Shown here one piece after another: positions 23,196 through 36,368 of a stretch of DNA of 64,000 nt (position 1 is the stretch's first letter; each line of letters begins with the position of its first letter). Location: the NCBI GenBank assembly GCA_027625915.1, contig JANTQA010000023.1:1674001-1738000 (forward strand). The letters are read 5' to 3'. The position numbers and the translations under genes were made by a program. This DNA comes from Anaeramoeba flamelloides (Eukaryota > Metamonada > Anaeramoebidae). The notes under the pieces were generated by a model. That model had not been told where the DNA came from, made no database searches, and worked only from the letters and a program-made list of their open reading frames with translations.

Positions 23196-25331
23196 AGGGA
23201 AATACAAAAAGTTTTGTCCTGACAGCTTACTTGATACTAAAACAAAAATGTAAAATTGGAGATCAAAATTCTTTATTGTTTTTTCATAAATAAAAAAGGT
23301 GTTTATTTTTTCTTTTTTCAATTCTTATTCTTTTTTAATTTTGATTTTTGTAATTAATGAAGAGAGGTTGAAAGGGTTACTTGAGAATCATTTGAATCTC
23401 TTTTTATTTTCTGTTTGAAGATCCAATATTTTTAAAATGAATAATACACATCACCATCTAAAAATTTATCAACAATTATTTTTTTTGAATATTTCTTCTG
23501 AGAGTTTAGGTTTCAATAAAAAGCATTCTCTATAAGTTTTTTTTTGATTCACAAATTCTGTTTTTTTTTCTTTTTATTTTTTTTTGTTCGCTTTTCTGAA
23601 TCAAGGCAAATGAGAATATTATTCAATGAACTAACATTTCGATTAACAAGAAGTATCTCTTCCCAAATTTGAAATTTTATTCAATTTCTATGATATTCTC
23701 TAGTTGGTGTTCCTTGTTCAAGTAATTGTTCTTTTTCTTTTTACTTTTTGTTCTACATTTTTAAGAAATAATTAAAAAGCCAGTTATTTCAAACAAAAGA
23801 AAAAAAATGAAAACATAAGGTTTTGTTTTCAACCTTGAATATTGGTTTAACCTTGAGCCACAAGTATTTTTCAACTTTTTACTCGTAGCTTAGAATCACT
23901 TAAAAAGAATTAAAACATCCCACTTTGATCTTTTAAATCTACTTTCCAAATACTTTTTTTTCTAAAAATCTTCACTTCTCTAAAGACACAAAACCGAAAA
24001 GCAACCTCCACTTAAACTCTTCTTTTAACTTTTATAACTGCGAAATTTTTTTTTCTAGTTATAAAATTTTGACTCCACTGTTGAGAAACAAAATAGGAAA
24101 AGTTGTTTGGTAAACTTGAATTCTTCATTTAGAACACATTCCTGTTCTTTAGATCTGATTTTAAAATTTTGACAAGATTTATCCTGTTTTTTGAGATATA
24201 CCTAAAATCCACCTACAGATAGTACTAGCCTTGAATAAACATTTTGTTGAAGTAATATCGCTAATACTTTGAAAAGTGGGTTTTACACTTTTCTTTTCAT
24301 TTTTTGGATTTTTTTCCTTGGAGGGACATAACTAATTTACTACCCAATAGTCAACCCATCAACGATTTTGAAGGTAAACTCCTTTATTTTACTTCAAATT
24401 TTAAATTATAAGCTGAATTCGTTCAAAATTTATAATAATTTTTGAGATTTTTATTTGTAATTTATAAAACAAAATTTCTACTTAAAATTTAATATCTTTT
24501 TTTTGAAAAATGTTTCAAACCTGATCTTTTATTTTTTGAATTCCCCATTTTATAATATGACAATAAGAAACCAATACAATATTTAAATATTGTTTATTGG
24601 AAGATTTCTTATATCATTTGATCTCTAGGCATTCTACATTAAAAGACAGACAACTTTTAATTTGAAACATAGATTAAACAAGTTGGAAAGGTTATTTTAA
24701 CAACATTGAGTCAATTATGAATTATTTGGAAATAATAACTTTGTGTAATTTCATAATTACTCAATAAGTTAATACTACTATTAATTTTTCCTTTATGGTT
24801 AGTTGTTATTTGAATATTTACAGTTGAACAAAAAAGGAAAAAAGTTTACATTTTTTGTATATAAATTTATTAGAATCTTTTGTTAAAGTATCTTCTGAAC
24901 CTTAACCTTAATAAAAACGAAAAGTATTGGTAGGTATCTTAAGAATTCATGAAAGACGTATACATTTTCTTCAATATTCCCACATTGATTTTATCAATAA
25001 AAGCATAATTGTTACATTAAAAAATGCTCTGAATTATTCTCAACTCAACTGAGAAAAGAAGTTAAAGAAGATGAAATTTTGTTTCTCCTTCTGATTCTAA
25101 CTGATAACAAATATTTTATATTTTTATAATTTTCTCAAAGTAACAAATTTCACCATCTTTATTCATAATAAGGACAATATAAAAGAAACCCCCAATTTCA
25201 TTCAAATAAACCAAAAAAAAAAAACAATAAACTACAAATATACTGAGAACAACCCGCTTACTTGTCATATTATCTCAAGAACCTTTGACAAACTTTCATA
25301 TTTTTCATTTTTTTTTATTTTTCCAAACAAA
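23196..25331. other. Intergenic before the USP gene
   Basis: No gene, RNA or repeat could be supported. The right end (about 25180-25331) is A/C-rich then T-rich just before the ATG and should be the promoter and 5' untranslated region. Confidence 0.45.
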
Positions 25332-28300
25332 ATGTCCGAAAAATCAAAAAAAAAAAAAAGGAATGGAAGGCTAAAAAAAAAAGAAAATACAAAAAAGTAC
25401 ACCCAACTTATTGCATATAAAAAACAATTTGGATACTATTCTTTTCTTGAAACAAAACCTTTTGATTTTGAGGATAGCGAAGAATTAAGGGAAACATTAT
25501 TATGGGCAAGAAAAAAGCTCTCTAGTTGTATGTTTTTTACTTTTTCCTTTTTTCATTTTGTTCAAGTTGTGTAATTTTGATCCCCTGCCTTTTTTTTTAA
25601 TTCTAAATTCAAAAAAACAAATGGTTATTTTCTCTTTTTTTCAATCGGAAAAAAAAAACTACCAAAAAAAAACACTAAAACAATTTTAAAAAAATAAATC
25701 TTTTTCATTTTTTTCAGCGACTGGGATCTCAAAAGGAATAAGTTGTATCAATGAATATTTAAAAGCGTCACTGAACAACACATTGGGGAATGAGTCTATG
25801 AGCGAAATGTTATTAGAAATCGGTCTCCATGCATTATTAAGGCAATTACAAAAGAAATATGAGCATATCAAATCCCACGATCTCCCATTGGTTGTAACAT
25901 TTTATCGGCAGAGCATGATGAAAGTTCTAGACGTTCTACCAAACGATCCAAAAGCAAAGTTTTGTAGGCTTGTTTGTGATCTCTTTGATTTATCTTTTTA
26001 CAATTTTGATGATCCAGAAATTGCAATCCAAGACGATGAAAAATATGAGTATTTGCGATCTAAATTTCAGGAAATTGAAACACCTGAAGGGTTTTACGAA
26101 TCAGACTCCTCTTCAAGTGATTCAAATAAGGAGTTAAATCAGTCACCATCTATGACATCAAAAAAAAACAAAAAAAATCAGAAAAAGTCTACTTTTAACA
26201 AAAGTGAATCAGAATTAACTGAATCAAACCCTTTTAAAACATTTGAATCGTTTAAGAAACCACAATTTGTTTATTTGAAAAAAAACGATCCAATAACTTC
26301 GTTATATTTTCTACAAATTGTTGAACATTTTTTTTTCAAAGGCGGCCTAAATAAAATTTTCCAACTTTTGAACTCAAGTAGCAAAATGAATTTTAATGAG
26401 ACAAAAGTTTTTAAGTTGCAATTAGATCTACTTTCTTTTATAATAAGCTCCTTTTCGCAGATTAGGGCATTTCTGCAACCAGATTTTATCTCCACATTTT
26501 TATCAGATTTTTTATTAAAATGCAGAGAAATTATGAAATTATTTTGGTCGCACACTTTCTCCCCTTTAAAATTACTTGTGAAATTTGAAGGTTTTATTAT
26601 TAAACTTGAATCTCTTGAATTACGTTTAAATCCAAATATTAAAACTCGGTTAAATAGTCAAAATTTTATTCTATCTTTAATTGAAGAATTATTAAATAAG
26701 AATTGCCTAATAATCCCAATAGATCAATTAGAAAAAGAAAAAGAATCAGAAAATGAAAAAGGAAAAGGAAGGAACAACCAGTCTACCAAAAAAAAAGAAA
26801 AAGGAAAAGAAAAAGAAAAAGAAAAAGATAAAGATAAGGATAAAGACAAAGACAAAGACAAAGACAAAGAAATTATAAAAGAAAAAGACAACGAAAAGAC
26901 AAAAGAAAAAGAAAAAGAATTAGAAATTGAAAAACAAGAAAAAGAAACAATAAAAAAAAAAAAAATTGAAATTTCAGAATATATGCTCATAGTATTAAAA
27001 ATTTTAGATGTAGTTGTAAGATATAATTTAAGAATCAAAAAAATGATTGAAAATTTAAAAAAAAGCCTTCAAAAAAAAAAAAATCAAAAAAAAAAGATCA
27101 AATTAAAAGAATTAACTCAAGTCTCAAAAGAATTATTAAAAAATTTTTCGAATTGGGAAAAAAAGAATAATATAATTTTAAAATATTTGAAATATGACGG
27201 GAAATTTAAATTAAATATTTTGGAAAGTTTACAACCATTAATCAAATTTTTCATTGAAAGAGATTGTTTAGATGAAAATTTTATAAAAACCTTATGGAAA
27301 ACAACAATAAATCCAAATTTGCCAGATTATATTAGAAAAGAATATTTTAACATTATCCGGGTTTGTGTTTCGTCAATTAAAGAAAACAAAATTATTTGGT
27401 TTGATAATCTAGTCAAAAATATTAAAATTAATGAATATAATGAAAATTTAATTGATTTAGTATATAATTTATCAGATGAGCTCTTAAAAAGAAATACAGA
27501 AAAGAAAATAAAAAATTTCGAATCGACTGGGTTAAAATTATTTTGGAATTTATTACAAGAAGACAGTGGAGTTGATTTTAATGTTGCGTCCAGAGCTAGA
27601 ATTAGTTTGGATTTTTTATTAGAAAAATCATTTTGTGAAAACGAAAGAGATAATTATTTTCTATTATGCATTGAAAACTTGAAAAACCATAAATCAATTT
27701 TATTATCATTGAAATTAATTACTAGTATTATTAAATATAAAAGTAATAACCCGAGTACTGAGATTAGGAATAGGAATTTAAATTATAAAAAAAACCAAAT
27801 TATTAACAATATCAAAAATTATGAAAAAAGATTTAAACTTTTAGATTTGTTTATTGAAGATTTAGTTTATTATTGGAAGTTAGCTCAAAAATCTACAAAA
27901 AAGTTCATTAAACTAAATAAATCCAATACAACGAATAAGAATAGTAATAAGAACAATAACAATGGCGAAAAAGCCACAAAAGGTGATAATAACAAGAAAA
28001 AGAAACTCCAAAAGGAAAATAATGAGAAAAAAGAGAAAGACAAGGACAAAGAAAAAGAAATAAATGAAGAAGAAGAAGAAGAAGAAGAAGAAAGGGAAAC
28101 AAAAATGGAAAATTTAATTAATAAAATAAATTTCGATATTAATACCATTCATCTAATCGGAAGGACAACTCATCGAGAACAAATAATGGGCCGATTTCAT
28201 TTTTTAAAATTTTTAACTCAGAAAGGATCATTAAAAATCAATACAAATCAATTATTACAACTTTGGGATTTATTAATTGAATACCCCATAAGCAACAAAG

Positions 28301-29902
28301 AAGTTGAAGATTTTTTTAATTGGTTTAATTCCATTGAATTTTCGCCAATGCTTGGTGAACCAATTATATCTATCAATTCTTTAACAAAGTTATTTAATAA
28401 TAAATTCTTAAAGGTGAAACCAAAGGATTATAATAGTTTAATGTTTAATTGCTATAAAAAAATCTTTTTGTTTTTAAATGAAAAAAATAAAAAATTAGAA
28501 TTAGAATATGAGAAAATTAAGATACAACAAGATTCTAATTATGATAATTATCATTACAATTATACCCCCACTCAACCTGATTCAATACTTCGATCAAAAA
28601 GTAAAACTATTAAAAAGCCCACAGGAAGAAAATTTTTAATATCGCCTCACTTATGGCAAGAGGATTCAGTTTGGAATATAATAATGAATGCAAAATCTGA
28701 AACAATTGCTTACCAATCAATTGAATTTATATTAAATTTGTATTTCAAACTTGCACCAAATGTTTTAAATAATAGCAAAGAAAGAAACAAATTTTTTATT
28801 GTTATAATTGAAAAAGGATGTCAAATTTTAGAAAAACTTTACAAACAGTATAAGAAAAATCAAGATTTAATTAATAATGATCAGAATAAAAATAATAAAA
28901 ATAATGATAATAAAGAAAAAGACAATAATAAAAATGGAGAAATAAAGGATGAAAGCAATAACCATCATAATAAAAAAAAAAACGAAATCGAACAAAAAAT
29001 TAATCGAATTATTTTATTATTTTTTAATTTTACACAAAATTTTGATGATCGATTTAATATAAAAAAAATTCAAAAGAGAAATCTATTACCGCATTCAACT
29101 AATAAGGGCAAAAATTATTTAAATATAAAATTTCATTACAAAAAAACAAAACAAGAGTTTAATTTATTTTTAAATTTAAATGCTTCAATTCGGTTATTAA
29201 AAGAAAAAATATCAAATATAATTAAGATCGATCCTAAAGCAATTATGCTAATTTACAATCAGAAGCGATTAAATGAATTCAATGAAAAAACACTTTTAAA
29301 GGAGATTAATTTCAAAAAAAATAGAGAAATAATCATAAAAATTAATAAAAAAATTAATTCCAAATTACAAAAGGAAAGAAAAAAAAATGAATCAAAAAAT
29401 GAAGACATTGAAAGTGAAAAGGAAAAAGAAAAAAAATTATTTGAAAATTATTTTGAAGGGAGTAATTTAACAGAAGAACAAAAAATTAAAGAATTTAATA
29501 AATTAAAAAAAAATCAAGAAAAAAAAAAATTAAAAGAAGAAAAAAAAAAATTAAAACAAGAAAAAAAGTTATCTGAAAAAAAAAAATCAAAATTAGAAAA
29601 ATATTCTGATCGGTTCCCAGCTTATATATTAATTAATAAATATTTTAATTTGTTAAATAATTTTTTTAATTATTCTGAAAATATTTCTTTGGATATTTAT
29701 AATTTATTATTATTACTGCCATCAAATAACTCAATTTATACTAGTTTTAAATTTTTATTAAATGGGGGCGACGGCCAAGATAAATTAATCAACTGGGAAA
29801 ACATTTTTTTAGAGAAAAACGCTTTACAATCTTTATATCATTTACAACTATTTGAAATGATTTTATTAAAATACCAAATGGCTGATGAGCATAATAATGA
29901 AC

Positions 29903-29936
<34 letters not shown>

Positions 29937-32326
29937 AAACGAAAATGAAAAAAATCAAGATATTCATAATAATAATGATGATGGTGATGGTAATAATATA
30001 CCAAAAAATTTAGATTTTATTTTTTCTGAAAATTTACAATTATTAAAAAATCAAAAAATAATTGATTATTTTTATAAAACGAATGGGATCAAAAGACTAA
30101 TTTATATTTCGAATAAATTTTTAAATAAATTGTTCTTCATTCTTGAGCAAAAAAATAATCATCAAATTGAGAATTATTCAATAACACTAAAGCATTTATT
30201 ATTAATATTAAACAAAATTTTATCTTTATTAAATTATTTTTCTATAGATCATTCAGATCCTTCTACTGGTAATACAAATAGAATCGATAATGGTAATGAT
30301 AATGAAAAGAAGATTGACAATGATCAAATAAATATAATTAATAGCAAGAAAAAAAATTTTTTAATTTCAGATCTTTTTATAAAATGGCTAAATCAAAATA
30401 AAAAAAATTTAAAACAAATAAATCTTTTGATAAAAAATTATTTAAATGTAATTAATTTAATCTCAATAAATACAAAAGAGAATTTAAATTTTAAATCAAA
30501 TGGATTAATTGAAAAATTAAGTAAATTTCAAAAGTTATCATTTAACTTTATTCAATTAGTGATGTATAATTCGGAATTGGTTTTTAATCCAATAATTAAA
30601 AATTTTGATAATTTTCAAAATTGGTTGTCAATAAATTTGATTCAAAATAATAATGAGAACTTTAGAAAAAAAATAAGCAAATTTTTATTAAATTTATCAG
30701 AATTTGAATCTTTTAATGTTAAAGAAGATGAAAATTATTGTTATAATTTAATTTTAAATAATCTTTTGATTTTTTTAAATAATATTGGGAATTATAAAAA
30801 TAATAGTTTACAATATTTTGAATTATTAATTAAATTATTAAATTCTAATAAATTAACCGTATCTCATTTTAATAATATTTTTAATAAAATAATAATAAAT
30901 AAAAATAATAATAATAATAATAATGATGATGATGATAATGATGATAATGAAAATAATTCAAAATTGTTGTTAAATAATATCATTAATGTTATGAATTTAC
31001 AATCTACAATTGAAATGGATAATAATAATTCAATTACTGATCCATTATTGTTTGGATATTTACAAATAATTTTATTTTTAGTCCATAATTTAGAAAGATT
31101 TAATTTTCAATTTGATTTAGAAAACCAACAAGAATTAATCATCGAGATATTTACGATTTATTTATTTTCTTTAACGAAAAAAACTCATAAATATTGGAGT
31201 ATTTTGCCCAAATGTAAAAATAGTTTAACTAGAAAATATTGTTTTGATTTATTATTGTGCTTAATCAAAATAAAAAACAATTCCTTGGAAAACATTTCAT
31301 TATTATTTTCTTTAATGATTAAGCAATTTAATAAAATACCAATAAAAATTAATTGGGAAAGAATAAATAAGAATAATAAAAATCATAATAGTAATGACAA
31401 AATTGAAACCTATAAAATAACCAAAAATATTAAAGGGTATGTTGGCTTAGTCAACCAATCTGCTACTTGTTATATGAATTCTGTCCTTCAACAATTATTT
31501 TCCGTATTAGATTTTAAAAGGGAAATATTATCAATAAAATTACCCAATGAGATCAATAATAACAACAATGTAAGCGGCAGTGATAGTGATAGTGATAGTG
31601 ATAGTGATAGTGATAGTGATAGTGATAGTGATGAAAATAAAAGTTCTCAAAATAAAGTAAATTCACATTTGACGGTCATCAAAGAATTGAAAATAATTTT
31701 CCAAAATTTACAAGCAAAAAAAAAACGATATTTTAATACCAAAAACTTTTGTAATGTATTCCAATGGGAAAATAATAGAACTGTGGATGTAACAAGACAA
31801 GAAGATGCTAATGAATTTTTAAACAAACTATTTGATTATGTTGATGAAGGTTTCAAGGCTAATTCCCAAGAAAAGGTTTTCAAAAATGTATTTGGTGGGG
31901 AGTTAATCCATCAGGTAATTTGCAATAAGCAAACGCATAAGTCTGAGAGATTAGAAAAATTTTATACAGCTTCATTAATTGTCAAGGGAATGACATCATT
32001 AGAACAATCTTTAAATCATTTTATTAATCCTGATTATTTAATAGATGATAATAAATATTATTGCAATAATTGTAAAAAAAAAGTTGATGCTTTAAAAAGG
32101 TGCTGTTTTTATAATTTGCCAAATACCTTGATTTTGCATTTAAAAAGATTTGATTTTGATTTTGATACTCTTACTAATGTTAAAATTAATTCTTATTTAG
32201 AATTTCCTCATGATTTAAATATGAAGCCATATTCTTTACAAGGAATTGTTGAAAAGGAAAAATTGGAAAAAAAGTTTTTAAATAATGATCAAGATAAAAA
32301 TAATAATAATGATAATAAGGATGATG

Positions 32327-32358
<32 letters not shown>

Positions 32359-33412
32359 AATGATGATGATGATGAAGAAATTGAAGTGCATCAACATAAA
32401 TTAGAAATTAGGCCAGATTCTTATTATCAATATAAATTAATTGGTGTTGTTGTTCATTCTGGCACAGCGCAATTCGGGCATTATTATTCTTATATTAGAG
32501 ACGTTGAAGAAAATAATGAAAACGAAAATGCTAATGATAAGGATAATGCTGATTTCAAGGAACACGGAACAAAAAATAAGGATAAGGATGAAGGGATTTG
32601 GAACGAATTTAATGATGTCAGAGTGACTCCATTTGATATCAAAAAAATAGGAGAAATGTCCTTTGGGCATGAAGGAGAAGTTAATCATTTTGAAGTTTCA
32701 GAGGGGTTAAAAGGTTACAACGCATATATGTTAATTTATCAAAGAACTGAGTATTTTGAAGCACAGCATAAAAAAAAAATCGATGAGAATATTAATTTAA
32801 ACGATGAAAATGAAGAGATTGGGAATGAAGAGGACAAAAAAGAAAAGGTGAGTGGTGATGAAGAGGATGAGGATGAGGATGAGGATGAGGAGGAAGAGGA
32901 AGAATTCAATGAATTTGAATTAAATAGGATATATCAAAACGGATATATCAATTTTTTTGGTGAACTATTAAAACAAAATTTTAAAGAATTTAATGAAAAT
33001 TTAATTAAAAAATATATAAATGAAAACTCGAATCTAAAGAATAATAACCAATTAATTGAATTTGAAAATGGAACCAATAATAAGAATCATATTTTTATAC
33101 AAATGTCAACTTTCTTTGCTATAGAGGTTTTAATTAGATCTCAAAAAAAAAAAGTTTTGAATGATTGGGTAGAAAAATTAATTTTCGAATACAAAGATTG
33201 TGAAAAAAAACTCTTAATTTGGTTTATTAAAACTGCTATACAAAGAAAATGGTTTGAAAATATTTTTATTAATTGTCCTTATCTTGATATTCAAAAAAAT
33301 TTTAATCTCTTATTACAAGCAATCATCATAAATCTTTCAAATAAAGAAAAGCAATTTTATAATCAAGAAATAAAATCCACTGGTTTATTTGAAGATTTGT
33401 TGGAAAATGATC

Positions 33413-33459
<47 letters not shown>

Positions 33460-34389
33460 AATGATAAAAAAAATAATAATGATAATAAAGAATTAATAAT
33501 GATACCAAAAAGTTATATTTTGAGGTTAGTAAAATATTTATATTTACTTTTATTTCAAACAGTATGGAAAAATAAAAATCCAAAAGAGTTTTTCCGTTTT
33601 TTTATTAATTTCGCTTCAATAGGAGCCGAAGAAACAAAATACTTATTTTCATTAAAAAGTCTAATAGAATTATCAGAGTTTTTTGAAAATAATTGTTTAA
33701 ATTATTTAAAAATGAATAAAAAAACTGAATATTCAAACGAAAAAATAATTCAAAAATATTCTAGAATTTATGGTGCTCGCCATCTACGTTATTACTTAAT
33801 CGACAGCGATATGGGTGAATTAATTGATATCGATCCTCAAAACTTTTCTCCATTTATAAACTTATATTCCAAATTAATAAACTGTGCAAAATTGATAAAA
33901 TCAGTACAGATGCAGTCTTCCGAATACAACTTATCACAAGAAATAATATTTGAAGAGCATGTCCCCCAATTAACTCAAATTTTCTTTGATGCCATACAGT
34001 ACGAAATTGATTTACAAATGATTGTCCAGATAATATCCTATTTCATTTCAAATAATCATACCCTATCAACATATTTTATCAATAAATTATTAAAGCCAGT
34101 CAGAAATTATTACAAAAAGGGTTCGAACAGCTTAGCCTTTTTATCGGTTCTTCAAATGTTATTGTTAATTGAAGATGAACTTCAAAAATTCAGAATTGAA
34201 ATGACCATGTCAGAATTATTTCAAATTTCTCAAATTATTTCTGAAAAAAGCACCAAAATTGCGAGAAAATTTATTAGAAGATTATTTGAGCCAGTTAACG
34301 ACAATCCTCCAATCAAAAAATGGTTTCAAAATAATAAAATGATAATTAAAAGAGTGTGTAAAGATGTTAACCTTGTTGTCAAATTTTAA
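25332..34389 (+). CDS. Giant ubiquitin-specific protease, USP9X/USP24/USP34 type (peptidase C19)
   Basis: Two exons: 25332-25527 and 25718-34389, with an intron of 190 bp from GTATGT to TTTTTTCAG. The joined frame gives 2955 residues. It is predicted to remove ubiquitin from proteins in cytosol or nucleus. Around residues 1199-1277 a ubiquitin-like fold is visible (KFHYKKTKQEFNLFLNLNA, then AIMLIYNQKRL). The catalytic domain spans about 1973-2411: Cys box GLVNQSATCYMNSVLQQLF with Cys at about 1983, the QEDANEF box, then a His box GTAQFGHYYSYI with His at about 2320, and WNEFNDVRV supplying the third catalytic residue. Of the usual zinc-ribbon pair only one CxxC (CNNC, codons 32062-32073) remains. 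The flanks are long helical repeats, as in USP9X and USP34, plus Lys/Glu/Asp runs. All catalytic residues are present, so it should be active. Confidence 0.93.
31572..31634 (+). repeat. Coding (AGTGAT)n repeat inside the USP catalytic domain
   Basis: About ten AGTGAT hexanucleotide units encode an alternating Ser-Asp run between the Cys box and the QDANEF box of the protease. It is likely length-variable between strains and a possible acidic, phosphorylatable insert. Confidence 0.95.
32318..32372 (+). repeat. Coding (GAT)n repeat, polyaspartate
   Basis: A GAT triplet run interrupted by GGT and AAT codons, just before the His-box segment of the USP domain. It forms an acidic insert in a surface loop. 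Confidence 0.9.
33413..33465 (+). repeat. Coding (GAT)n repeat, polyaspartate
   Basis: About sixteen consecutive GAT codons in the C-terminal helical region of the USP protein, followed by Asn/Lys codons. Confidence 0.95.
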
Positions 34390-34860
34390 ATTAGATTCAA
34401 TCTATCCAGTAAGATATTTATAATGATTATTCTTATATTTTGATAAATTTTTCATAATTTTCTTTTTAAAAAATTAAAAATAAATTTTTTTTTTTTTTGA
34501 TGACTCGATATGTTAGATCATGTTTTTTTATTAATTTTTTAAATTATTATTTGGAAAATCTCTTTAATTATAATTAAATTGATATATAAATCTATACCTA
34601 TGAATATTTTTTTTTGTATAAGATTTGAAAAATAAATTATTCAGTTTCAAATTAGAACAGTAAAACTTGATTTTTATATAAACTCTGCCCTGAACAGTGA
34701 TTTTTGTTATTGACTTCTATTTTGTTTTTTAAATTAACCAATAAATTCAAAAAAATGTGTTACAAACTTTTTGATTCAAATCTCTTTTTTGAAAATTTTT
34801 TTTTTTCATTTTGAAGAAAGAATTTTATTAGTTTAATAGGAAAGAAACTTTTTCACCTTT

Positions 34861-35195
34861 AAGGGAGTAGTATTTTTGAAAATAAAATGAAATCTTGTCA
34901 AAATCTTGAATTAAAATTTTTATTGTAATTTGTGTTTGGACTTATGAAATGGATGAGTTACCCCCATCTAGATAATTTATTCCATTAAGTCTATTTTTTG
35001 AAATCCAAAATTCACTTTTTCCCAATATAAAACAAAAAAAAAGGAACCTATTATTTTTTTTAAGAATAAAGTTAATTCTTGAAAAAAGGAAAACATATTT
35101 TTGGTTTTAGGTAAGAAAGTATTAAAATTGAAAAAAAAAATTTATTGTTATTATTTTTAATAATTAATATTTCAATACAAATCTCAACCAATGAA
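34861..35195 (+). repeat. Dispersed repeat C, copy 1
   Basis: About 340 bp shared in direct orientation with 41007-41345. Anchors are AAAATGAAATCTTGT, TGTAATTTGTGT, AATTTATTC followed by AGTCTATTTTTTGAAATC, and AACCTATTATTTTT. The two copies bracket the ankyrin-pseudokinase gene. Class unknown. Confidence 0.7.
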
Positions 35196-35826
35196 ACTTA
35201 TTGAAGAAAAGTTGATTAAATAAATGGAATGTTTGATAGAAGTTTAACTACAAAATTTTCTCAATTGAATTGAGATCTATTAAGCTTTGTAAAAATTTTT
35301 AATTTAATGTTTTAAAAAAGTAATTTTCTTATTTTCAAAAAATGAATAGCAAAAACAAAAATATTTTCAATTTTGAAAAATTTTTAAAAAAAATGTTTGA
35401 CCTTATTCACAGAAAACCTTATTACAATTTAAATCAATTTTGTCAAAAAAAAAAATGATTTTGACTTTTGGAGATAAATTTACTCTATTTCCCAAATATC
35501 TTCATGTAAATTTTATTTTGAAAAATCAAATATTATCTAAGAACAAAAACTAAATTCTGGGTAAAATTTTGAAATGGACTTAAAAATTTAATTTATATAA
35601 CTATCTTTCTTAACTAAATATAATTATTTTTCAATTGGTTGAGTATAATTTGTTTTTGGTTAATCAAAAGAATTTTCTCAAAAAATAAAAAAAAAATCTT
35701 TATTTTTTATATTCCTGGTAACAAAGAAATGTTATTGTATAATAATAATTGAAATGGCAATAAACAGAGTAAAAAAAACTTTATAATGTGAGAAATAATA
35801 TGAATTTAAAGGGTTTTCTTTTATTT

Positions 35827-35862
35827 ATATATATATAAATAAATATATATATATATATATCA
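35827..35862. repeat. TA-rich microsatellite
   Basis: ATATATATATAAATAAATAT continuing as a TA run of about 36 bp. Confidence 0.9.
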
Positions 35863-36368
35863 ATTCCTTAAAATTAAATAAATTAGATTAATTTTTCCCT
35901 TTCTTTCAAAAAAATAGATTAATTATTTCAAAATAAATTAAAAGAAATGAAAATTAAACAAAATAATTTTAACAAATTTTCTCTCTTCCTTTATTAAATA
36001 AAATAATATTAAATCTTGAATATTATGTTTTTACAATTCACTTTCAAAACGGAAATTTAAATAAAAAAAAATGAAAATAAAAATATCAACAACTTAAAAA
36101 AATGTTAATAAAAAGTTTTTAATTTTAAAATTGTCTTTTAATCATCATTTTTCTATTTGTAAAATCACAAAAGAAAAAGAAATTAGAAATTTAAAATTAA
36201 ATCAAAACAAATAATAAAAATAATAAAAATATATAAATATCAAATATGAATAAAAATATAAAAATAGGAATTAAAAGTTGAGGTAAAAATAAATAAAGTT
36301 TCAAATAAATTAAAAAATTGGTGTATTTCAAAACATTGTTTTAACTAAAGACAAATCAAATCTTGTTT

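Larger units (their letters stand above)
34390..36368. other. Convergent intergenic region
   Basis: This separates the 3' ends of the USP gene (+) and the ankyrin-pseudokinase gene (-). It holds repeat C copy 1 and a TA-rich microsatellite at 35827-35862. Otherwise A+T-rich with nothing supported. Confidence 0.5.

Noticed and set aside
33326-33583. Poly-His frame opposite the USP gene
   Set aside because: Antisense shadow of the (GAT)n polyaspartate run.
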